Positions 1 to 4,846 of a stretch of DNA of 9,413 bases are shown one piece after another; position 1 is the stretch's first letter, and each line of letters starts with the position of its first letter. The notes below the pieces were generated by a model. It was not told where the DNA came from. It saw only the letters and a list, made by a program, of their open reading frames with translations, and searched no databases. The stretch is from assembly GCA_964616495.1 (NCBI GenBank), contig CAZTRF010000036.1, positions 1 through 9,413 of the forward strand, in the 5' to 3' direction. The stretch comes from DAOSVX01 sp964616495 (lineage in GTDB: Bacteria > Bacillota_I > Bacilli_A > RF39 > UBA660). The translations under genes were made by a program, and so were the position numbers.

Positions 1-1045
1 ATACTTCGTTATCATAAAACACACATGCTTGACCAGGAGTAACCGCTTTTACATTGTCATATATTACTTTTATATCTCCATTATCTAAGTATTCTAATTT
101 TACTGGATAATCATTTTGTCTATATCTAAATTTTGCAGTACAATTTATTGGTCTTACATCAGTATTAAAATTAACCTGATCTATTATACAACTATTAGAA
201 TATAAATATTCATTGTTCTCTCCTTCACATACATACAAAATGTTTTTATTTAAGTCTTTACCTACAACAAATAATTTATTAGTTGTTCCTCCTACATCAA
301 GTCCCCTTCTCTGTCCAATTGTATAATACATAAGTCCAATATGCTTTCTTAATATTTTATTTGTATTTATATTAACAATATTACCTTCTATATTTGGCAA
401 ATAATTCTTTAAAAATTCTTTAAAATTTCTTTCCCCAATAAAACATATTCCTGTAGAGTCCTTTTTTGTTGCTGTTGATAAATCCAATTCCCTTGCTATT
501 TCTCTTACTTCTTTTTTGTCTTTATCGCCTACTGGAAATAATACATTTTTTAACTGATCACTAGTTAATTGTGATAGAAAATACGTTTGATCTTTGTTAC
601 TATCTACTCCTCTTAATAATTTACCATCTTTTATTCTAGCATAATGGCCAGTTGCAATATAATCTGCATCTAGTTTTTTTGCCTCTTTTATAAACAAATC
701 AAATTTAATATATTTATTGCACATTACGTCTGGATTCGGTGTTCTTCCTAATTTTAATTCATCTAAAAAATATGTAAACACATAATCCCAATATTCTTTT
801 ACGAAATCAATTCTATGTAAAGGAATATTTAATTTATTGCATACATTAAGAGCATCATTATAATCTTCTTCTTGAGGACAAATATTATTCTTCAAATTAG
901 GATTTCCTAAATAATCATTATTAATCGAAGAATCCCAGTTACGCATAAAAAGTCCTATAACATCATAGCCCTGTTTTTTAAGAATATAAGCCGCTACAGC
1001 ACTATCTACTCCACCGCTTAACCCAATAACAACTTTTTCTTTCAT
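1..1045 (-). CDS. mnmA: tRNA-specific 2-thiouridylase MnmA (3' end cut by window edge)
   Basis: MnmA activates U34 of tRNAs for Lys, Glu and Gln with ATP and inserts sulfur delivered by a cysteine desulfurase relay, giving 2-thiouridine in the cytoplasm. The frame is open from the left edge to an ATG at 1043-1045, with GAGG a few bases upstream. The protein begins MKEKVVIGLSGGVDSAVAAY; the PP-loop SGGVDS (residues 10-15) is the ATP pyrophosphatase signature. The two family cysteines are present: C109 in NPDVMCNKYIKF and C201 in STGICFIGER. GHYAR (about 133-137) and YTIGQRRGL are further family motifs. The last visible residues (TPGQACVFYDNEV) match the C-terminal beta-barrel, so of about 360 residues 348 are visible and only around 10-20 are missing. 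It lies 28 bp downstream of spoIIM on the same strand, but that gap holds its own extended -10 promoter. No cysteine desulfurase gene is adjacent. Confidence 0.97.
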   Translation of the reverse strand, partial: MKEKVVIGLSGGVDSAVAAYILKKQGYDVIGLFMRNWDSSINNDYLGNPNLKNNICPQEEDYNDALNVCNKLNIPLHRIDFVKEYWDYVFTYFLDELKLGRTPNPDVMCNKYIKFDLFIKEAKKLDADYIATGHYARIKDGKLLRGVDSNKDQTYFLSQLTSDQLKNVLFPVGDKDKKEVREIARELDLSTATKKDSTGICFIGERNFKEFLKNYLPNIEGNIVNINTNKILRKHIGLMYYTIGQRRGLDVGGTTNKLFVVGKDLNKNILYVCEGENNEYLYSNSCIIDQVNFNTDVRPINCTAKFRYRQNDYPVKLEYLDNGDIKVIYDNVKAVTPGQACVFYDNEV

Positions 1046-1062
1046 ATTATAACCTCATTGTA

Positions 1063-1071
1063 ATTATACCA
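1063..1071 (-). promoter_or_regulatory. Extended -10 promoter of mnmA
   Basis: Read on the minus strand, this is TGGTATAAT: a perfect TATAAT (1063-1068) with an upstream TG in the extended -10 arrangement. The -35 region is only A/T-rich, which an extended -10 can tolerate. Transcription should start near 1055-1057, leaving a leader of roughly 10-14 nt, so the GAGG ribosome site sits almost at the 5' end. The same nonamer precedes nusB. This promoter lets mnmA be expressed in growth independently of the sporulation gene spoIIM upstream. Confidence 0.6.
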
Positions 1072-1073
1072 GT

Positions 1074-1667
1074 TTATAATAAAAAAATAAATAACTTTAA
1101 TATCTTTAATCCTAAATAATAAATTAATAAATCATTAATAATGGTTATGGTTATTGCTATAATTAATCGAAAAAAGTTTAATTTTAAAGTATTATTAATT
1201 GCCTCTTTATTCTTATTGGTTATAATTCCAAATACTTTCTTAGTTAAATTAAAAGAGTTATTAGCTAAATAAATAATTATGATTAAATAAATAAATTTAG
1301 ATATTACGATAAATATTAAACTATATATAAAGCCCCCTAATGAATAAACTTTTATAAAAGAAGTTACTAAAAAACCAACAGCCATTCCCTCATAAAATAA
1401 ATAAAATAAAATAAAAGGATATCCTATTATAGTAAAACTTAAAAGAGTTATTATAATAATAATTCCTAAATGAAACAAAATATTGGTAGTTTTTATATTT
1501 TCTAAAATGTTTTTGTAATTAGAAATCTCCGTATTTAAAATATTAATTGTTGAAGAAGACTGTTTAAAATAATAAATTATTCCTACAATAATACCAATTA
1601 AAAGAATTAGACTAAGTAATAAATAGATATATTTGTGTTCTTTAATGCTTGTCCTAACCTGATTCAT
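1074..1667 (-). CDS. spoIIM: Stage II sporulation protein M (SpoIIM)
   Basis: SpoIIM is a polytopic membrane protein that, with SpoIID and SpoIIP, forms the machine that remodels septal peptidoglycan so the mother cell can engulf the forespore. The 197-residue product is highly hydrophobic, with membrane segments around residues 13-33, 64-90, 94-106, 109-135 and 164-197. The middle block, FTIIGYPFILFYLFYEGMAV (78-97), lines up well with my recollection of Bacillus SpoIIM (IIGLP...LKGMVVGF). The chosen start is the ATG at 1665-1667: GGGTGA (1672-1677) lies just upstream, whereas the in-frame ATG four codons earlier has no ribosome site. In Bacillus the gene is under sigma-E; I could not identify a convincing sigma-E promoter here. 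No terminator separates it from mnmA. A more distant SpoIIM-family membrane protein with another role is possible but less likely given spoIVB nearby. Confidence 0.82.
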   Translation of the reverse strand: MNQVRTSIKEHKYIYLLLSLILLIGIIVGIIYYFKQSSSTINILNTEISNYKNILENIKTTNILFHLGIIIIITLLSFTIIGYPFILFYLFYEGMAVGFLVTSFIKVYSLGGFIYSLIFIVISKFIYLIIIIYLANNSFNLTKKVFGIITNKNKEAINNTLKLNFFRLIIAITITIINDLLIYYLGLKILKLFIFLL

Positions 1668-1671
1668 TATT

Positions 1672-1677
1672 TCACCC
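1672..1677 (-). promoter_or_regulatory. Ribosome binding site deciding the spoIIM start
   Basis: On the minus strand this reads GGGTGA, four bases before the ATG at 1665-1667. It favours that ATG over the one at 1677-1679, which overlaps the site itself and has only A/T-rich sequence upstream. The predicted SpoIIM is therefore 197 rather than 201 residues. Confidence 0.65.
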
Positions 1678-1689
1678 ATTTTAAATATA

Positions 1690-1718
1690 TTTACAACCTC
1701 AAAAAAATATGATAAATT
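1690..1718 (+). promoter_or_regulatory. Possible promoter of the small membrane peptide gene
   Basis: TTTACA (1690-1695, five of six to TTGACA) lies 17 bp before TAAATT (1713-1718, four of six to TATAAT). TATGAT at 1708-1713 is an alternative -10 but lacks a well-spaced -35. Either would give a leader of about 14-20 nt ending in GAGGTG (1728-1733) before the ATG at 1739. In this A/T-rich background the call is tentative; the independent support is that the gene stands alone and divergent from spoIIM. Confidence 0.35.
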
Positions 1719-1738
1719 ATTTTTATCGAGGTGATATT

Positions 1739-1831
1739 ATGAGCAAGAAAGGTATGAAAATAGCCACATGGGTATTACTCATTGTTATGATTCTGGGATT
1801 GATAGCCAGTTTAGTAATTTATTTAATATAA
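1739..1831 (+). CDS. 30-residue single-span membrane peptide, DUF4044-like
   Basis: The ATG at 1739 follows a strong ribosome site, GAGGTG (1728-1733), and the frame runs 30 codons to TAA. The product starts MSKKGMKIATWVLLIVMILG: a short basic N-terminus (K3, K4, K7) followed by one continuous hydrophobic span from about residue 8 to 30, with no soluble domain. A positively charged start would normally keep the N-terminus inside the cell. The size, the MSKK start and the W..L..MI.G.... pattern resemble the uncharacterised DUF4044 family of tiny Bacillota membrane proteins, as I recall it. An immediate hairpin terminator with a GAGA loop closes the gene, which makes a chance frame unlikely. 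It is monocistronic and divergent from spoIIM. No function can be assigned; a toxic type I peptide is an alternative, but no antisense RNA gene is evident. Confidence 0.72.
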   Translation: MSKKGMKIATWVLLIVMILGLIASLVIYLI

Positions 1832-1833
1832 TT

Positions 1834-1856
1834 AAAAGAAGGAGACTTCTTTTTTT
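1834..1856 (+). terminator. Intrinsic terminator of the small peptide gene
   Basis: An 8-bp stem (1834-1841 pairing with 1846-1853) encloses a GAGA tetraloop (1842-1845, GNRA type) and runs straight into a T tract ending at 1856. It begins three bases after the TAA of the 30-codon gene. The T tract overlaps the stop codon of spoIVB on the other strand (1855-1857). Confidence 0.72.
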
Positions 1857-1871
1857 ATTTGTCTCCTTCTT
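1836..1871 (-). terminator. Terminator hairpin at the 3' end of spoIVB
   Basis: A perfect 11-bp inverted repeat, AAGAAGGAGAC (1836-1846) and GTCTCCTTCTT (1861-1871), surrounds a 14-nt loop. On the minus strand the distal arm is followed by a short T run. One arm lies inside the last codons of spoIVB, encoding the acidic EEGDK tail region. The other arm overlaps the smaller plus-strand hairpin, so the site probably works in both directions with a different fold in each transcript. Confidence 0.6.
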
Positions 1872-2817
1872 CTAACATACTTGTAATAAATATTCCATAA
1901 CCTTTACTAACATTATCTACTACCACATGAGTAACCGCCCCCACAATTTTATTTTCTTGAATAATAGGGCTTCCACTCATTCCTTGAACTATGCCTCCCG
2001 TTTTTTGAAGTAATTCTTCATCTACAACCTCAAAAACAATATTTTTAGTTTCATGATTAGTATTTATTTTAGTAATGTTGATAGCATATTGAGTTATTTT
2101 ATTGCCATCTAAAACCGTTTGTATCATTGCCTTTCCTAAACTAACCTCATCTCCCACCGCCATTAATTCTTTATCTGGTAGAATGGCTTCATAAGTCCCA
2201 TAAATTCCTTTATCAGTATTTCTTACAATATTTCCATATTGTTTATTGTAAAAAAACTTGGCATTTTTACCACCAGGATTACCATTAGTACTACGATCAA
2301 TACTAGTAATATCACTTTTAAAAATAGTTCCCATTTTAACTTCAACTCTTTCATTCGTAGTTTTTTCTATTATTTCATGGCCTAACGCTCCATATCTTAA
2401 TGTATTAGGATCTATATAAGTAAGGGCCCCAATACCGGTTAAACTATCTTTAACATAAAGACCAGTTTTATAAATATCATTTATTTTAATTATGGGAAAC
2501 AAGATGCTTTTTTCTTCGTTTCCTCTTTTAATGGTTAAAACGACCTCTTCTTTAAGGTTTAAATCAATTTCATCAATTAATTCATTTATTGTACTAGTTT
2601 TCTTATCGTTTACCTTTAATATCTTATCTCCTACCTTAAGTTCTGGTTCCCCTTTATTATATTTTCCTTCTACTTTATAAAAACCTATAATAGTTATTCC
2701 ATCACTATATATTTCAATGCCAATATTTTCACCACCTGGAATAACATAATTTGAGTATCCCAAAACATTAAATGGCCATAATATTAAAAGTAATAAAATA
2801 ATAATCTTTTTATACAT
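1855..2817 (-). CDS. spoIVB: SpoIVB sporulation serine peptidase (S55)
   Basis: SpoIVB is made in the forespore and secreted into the space between the two membranes, where it cleaves SpoIVFA and so triggers processing of pro-sigma-K. The 320-residue product has a signal or anchor segment (residues 4-20), a PDZ region (about 30-105, including the KVGDKILKVN strand at 61-70) and an S55 domain from about 115. H147 in YGALGHEI and S281 in GIVQGMSGSP are the expected catalytic His and Ser; D266 in VVDEELL sits 15 residues before the Ser, where I recall the Bacillus Asp. The AVTHV and GYGI motifs after the Ser also fit. It is about 100 residues shorter than the roughly 426-residue Bacillus protein, mostly ahead of the PDZ region. 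The start at 2815-2817 follows AAGGGTGAT; nine upstream in-frame codons were rejected. An xseB terminator precedes it, so it should have its own forespore promoter, which I could not locate. Confidence 0.93.
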   Translation of the reverse strand: MYKKIIILLLLILWPFNVLGYSNYVIPGGENIGIEIYSDGITIIGFYKVEGKYNKGEPELKVGDKILKVNDKKTSTINELIDEIDLNLKEEVVLTIKRGNEEKSILFPIIKINDIYKTGLYVKDSLTGIGALTYIDPNTLRYGALGHEIIEKTTNERVEVKMGTIFKSDITSIDRSTNGNPGGKNAKFFYNKQYGNIVRNTDKGIYGTYEAILPDKELMAVGDEVSLGKAMIQTVLDGNKITQYAINITKINTNHETKNIVFEVVDEELLQKTGGIVQGMSGSPIIQENKIVGAVTHVVVDNVSKGYGIFITSMLEEGDK

Positions 2818-2820
2818 TAC

Positions 2821-2829
2821 ATCACCCTT
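2821..2829 (-). promoter_or_regulatory. Ribosome binding site deciding the spoIVB start
   Basis: On the minus strand this reads AAGGGTGAT, three bases before the ATG at 2815-2817. That ATG opens directly onto the MYKK...hydrophobic signal segment. An in-frame ATG at 2842-2844 would add nine residues (MGNNNKGDV) encoded by the ribosome site itself, and was rejected. Confidence 0.7.
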
Positions 2830-2842
2830 ATTATTATTTCCC

Positions 2843-2878
2843 AAATAAAAAAGAAATAACTTCCAATTATTTCTTTTT
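2843..2878 (-). terminator. Terminator after xseB
   Basis: A 12-bp A/T-rich stem (2867-2878 pairing with 2848-2859) with a 7-nt loop (2860-2866) begins at the xseB stop codon on the minus strand. Its distal arm continues as TTTTTTATTT (2852 down to 2843). It should end the nusB-xseA-xseB transcript and isolate spoIVB. The stem holds only one G-C pair, so some readthrough into spoIVB is plausible. Confidence 0.65.
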
Positions 2879-3101
2879 AATCTTCAATGTTAAAATCTTC
2901 TAAATTACCAGATTCTGTTAATATTTTATTTACTTTCTCAGAAGCCTTATTTAATTCATCACTACATTCTTTTGCCAAAGCCATAGCTTCAGTATATTTT
3001 TTAATTGAGTCATCTAGAGAGACTTCCCCACTTTCTAAATTCTTAACAATAATTTCCAGTTCATTAAATTTATCTTCAAAATTCTTTTTAGAAGTTGCCA
3101 T
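2877..3101 (-). CDS. xseB: Exonuclease VII small subunit
   Basis: XseB is the small, helical subunit of exonuclease VII; several copies wrap the stalk of each XseA chain to make the enzyme that degrades single-stranded DNA from either end. The 74-residue length is normal. The family signature is clear: FEDKFNELEIIVKNLESGEV (8-27), then SLDDSIKKYTEAMALAKEC and a lysine/glutamate-rich second helix (KASEKVNKIL), ending in an acidic tail. The ATG shares one base with the TAA of xseA (TAATG at 3099-3103), with AAAGGAA upstream, so translation is probably coupled, which suits subunits of one complex. The stop codon is already part of the following hairpin terminator. Confidence 0.95.
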   Translation of the reverse strand: MATSKKNFEDKFNELEIIVKNLESGEVSLDDSIKKYTEAMALAKECSDELNKASEKVNKILTESGNLEDFNIED

Positions 3102-4312
3102 TATTTACCATTCCTTTCATTAATTTCTTCAACGCTTGCTTTAAACTTTCCTTTATAAAGTTTTATAATTATCTTATCTCCCACACTTAAATCATCAGTA
3201 GTTTTAATAATTTTCTTTTCCTTACTAACAACACTATATCCCTTTTCTAATATATTTAATGGATTCAATAATTGAAGCTTATTTATAATAAGCCCATAAT
3301 TATATTCATAACCCTTTAAAATAATCTTAATATTATTATTTAAAGTATCAATATAATTAGAGATTTTTTGCATTTTAACTTCGAATAGTGATAAAGGATT
3401 TTTTAAAATATATGATCCTCTTATTTGATTTAATTTATTACTATAATTAGTTATTTTATTATTGATAGATTTGGTTCCTCTTATTTCTAATTGTTTCAAG
3501 TAAAGACTAATATCTAATTTATTAGGAACAGCCATTTCGGCAGCTCCTGTAGGAGTTGGCGCTCTTAAATCGGCTACAAAGTCACTAATAGTATAATCAA
3601 CATCGTGACCTACTCCACTAATAATGGGAGTCTTACACTCATAAACTGCCCTAGCTACTATTTCTTCATTAAAAGCCCATAAATCTTCAATAGAACCTCC
3701 CCCTCTACCAAAAATAATAGTATCTAAATCATAAGTATCAGCCAATTTCAATTGTTTAACTAAGTTTTCCTTAGCCCCTTCTCCCTGAACCAAACTAGGA
3801 AACAAAATAGTTTCACATACAGGATATCTTCTTTTAATAGTACTTAAAATATCTTTAATGGCAGCTCCTGTACTGGCAGTTATAATCCCTATTTTTTTAG
3901 GATATTTAGGAATGGCCTTTTTATGAGAATCACTAAATAATCCCTCCATCTCTAACTTCTTTTTCAGTTGCTCAAATTGAACATATAAATTACCAATTCC
4001 ATCTTCAGTCATTTTTTCAATATATATTTGATATCCTCCATTAGGAGCATAGACTCCTAACTTTCCTTCAACTAAAACATTCATTCCATCTTTAGGTTCA
4101 AAATTAAGGCCTCTTAGTCGATTAAATTCAAACATTACCGCATTTATTTTACTTCCGGAATCCTTTAATGAAAAATATAAATGACCACTAGTATGATGTT
4201 TATAATTAGATATTTCTCCTTTTAATAAAATATGGTGAAAAAAAGCATCTCCTTCAATACTTTTTTTAACATATCCATTCAATTCTGTAACTGATAAATA
4301 ACTATCTTTCAT
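3101..4312 (-). CDS. xseA: Exonuclease VII large subunit
   Basis: XseA is the catalytic subunit of exonuclease VII, which cuts single-stranded DNA into short oligonucleotides in repair and recombination. The 403 residues fit the family range for Bacillota. Residues 1-102 form the OB-fold DNA-binding region (LSVTELN at 6-12; GEISNYKHHTSGHLYFSLKD at 32-51). The catalytic domain includes GIITASTGAAIKDI (142-155), the glycine motif GRGGGSIEDLWAFNEE (202-217) and GVGHDVDYTISDFVADLRAP (233-252) leading into TPTGAAE. A helical stalk follows (about 265-345) with the C-terminal segment LNPLNILEKGYSVV. The start at 4310-4312 lies inside the end of nusB (11-bp overlap), with only a modest GTGATG ribosome site, so translational coupling to nusB is likely. 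No folD lies between nusB and xseA, unlike Bacillus. Nothing in the protein looks damaged. Confidence 0.97.
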   Translation of the reverse strand: MKDSYLSVTELNGYVKKSIEGDAFFHHILLKGEISNYKHHTSGHLYFSLKDSGSKINAVMFEFNRLRGLNFEPKDGMNVLVEGKLGVYAPNGGYQIYIEKMTEDGIGNLYVQFEQLKKKLEMEGLFSDSHKKAIPKYPKKIGIITASTGAAIKDILSTIKRRYPVCETILFPSLVQGEGAKENLVKQLKLADTYDLDTIIFGRGGGSIEDLWAFNEEIVARAVYECKTPIISGVGHDVDYTISDFVADLRAPTPTGAAEMAVPNKLDISLYLKQLEIRGTKSINNKITNYSNKLNQIRGSYILKNPLSLFEVKMQKISNYIDTLNNNIKIILKGYEYNYGLIINKLQLLNPLNILEKGYSVVSKEKKIIKTTDDLSVGDKIIIKLYKGKFKASVEEINERNGK

Positions 4313-4706
4313 TTTTTTTCATCACTTTATCTAAAACCCCGTTAATCATCTTTCTAACATCATTATCGCTATATTGTTTAGCCAAATTAATAGCTTCATT
4401 TATTGCTACTATTTGAGGAGTATCAGTATATAAAAGCTCATATATCCCCATCTTTAAAATGGCTCTTCCAGTAGCATCTAATCTACTAATATCCCAATTT
4501 ATTAAATATTCATTAGCTATGTCAACTATTTCTTCATCATGAGTAGTTACTCCATATACTATTTCCTTAACAAATTCACTTTCAATCATAACATTATCTT
4601 CCATAAGAGAATCTATATCATAATTAATATTGTTCTTCTTCATAATTTCTATTTGATATAAAATAACCATACATTTTTCTCTAAGTTCGCTTCTTTTACT
4701 TGCCAT
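4302..4706 (-). CDS. nusB: Transcription antitermination factor NusB
   Basis: NusB binds boxA RNA together with NusE (ribosomal protein S10) and supports antitermination of rRNA operons and ribosome assembly. The 134-residue product is of normal length and all-helical. It shows the N-terminal LREKCMVILYQIE (8-20), EFVKEIVYGV in the middle, then WDISRLDATGRAILKMGIYE (71-90) and TPQIVAINEAINLAKQYS (96-113) with the terminal NGVLDK motif. The ATG at 4704-4706 has AAGGTGAA seven bases upstream. It heads an operon nusB-xseA-xseB with overlapping genes; the stop TAG falls 11 bp inside xseA. An extended -10 promoter lies just upstream, and the divergent pilin-like gene starts 140 bp away. Confidence 0.96.
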   Translation of the reverse strand: MASKRSELREKCMVILYQIEIMKKNNINYDIDSLMEDNVMIESEFVKEIVYGVTTHDEEIVDIANEYLINWDISRLDATGRAILKMGIYELLYTDTPQIVAINEAINLAKQYSDNDVRKMINGVLDKVMKKNER

Positions 4707-4724
4707 AACAAATTCACCTTCATC

Positions 4725-4733
4725 ATTATACCA
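4725..4733 (-). promoter_or_regulatory. Extended -10 promoter of the nusB operon
   Basis: On the minus strand this is TGGTATAAT: a perfect -10 TATAAT (4725-4730) with an upstream TG, the same nonamer found before mnmA. The -35 region is a run of A/T without a good match to TTGACA. The start point should fall near 4717-4719, giving a leader of about 12-15 nt that consists largely of the AAGGTGAA ribosome site. Confidence 0.62.
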
Positions 4734-4741
4734 TGAAAAGC

Positions 4742-4772
4742 AAAAAAATAAATAACAAGTACTTATTTTTTT
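4742..4772. repeat. A/T-rich inverted repeat between divergent promoters
   Basis: AAAAAAATAA (4742-4751) and TTATTTTTTT (4763-4772) are perfect 10-bp inverted arms around an 11-nt centre containing the palindrome AAGTACTT (4757-4764). The element overlaps the presumed -35 region of nusB and lies about 20 bp upstream of the pilin -35. It could be an operator, an A-tract bend or an UP-like element serving both genes. It could also be chance in such A/T-rich sequence. Confidence 0.3.
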
Positions 4773-4793
4773 TACTTTTTTAGATTATATTTA

Positions 4794-4822
4794 TTGATTA
4801 TTTTTAAAATTAATATTATTAT
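4794..4822 (+). promoter_or_regulatory. Promoter of the pilin-like gene
   Basis: TTGATT (4794-4799) and TATTAT (4817-4822) are separated by exactly 17 bp; the -10 matches the consensus at five of six positions and the -35 at four of six. The start point would be near 4829, leaving a leader of about 17 nt with AGGAG (4837-4841) five bases before the ATG. The background is A/T-rich, so single matches mean little, but spacing and position agree with the ribosome site. Confidence 0.5.
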
Positions 4823-4846
4823 TGTAATAGAATAATAGGAGTAAAT

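Noticed and set aside
1677..1679. Upstream ATG as the spoIIM start
   Set aside because: It overlaps the GGGTGA ribosome site and has no site of its own; the ATG at 1665-1667 is correctly spaced.
1680..1738. Sigma-E promoter for spoIIM in the divergent gap
   Set aside because: CATATT on the minus strand faintly resembles a sporulation -10, but no properly spaced -35 partner was found.
2842..2844. Upstream ATG as the spoIVB start
   Set aside because: The nine added residues come from the A/T leader and ribosome site. The ATG at 2815-2817 has AAGGGTGAT in place and begins directly with the signal segment.
2492..3123. Plus-strand frames inside spoIVB and xseB (2492-2680 and 2887-3123)
   Set aside because: They lie wholly or almost wholly within well-identified minus-strand genes, lack ribosome sites, and show composition expected of antisense readings.
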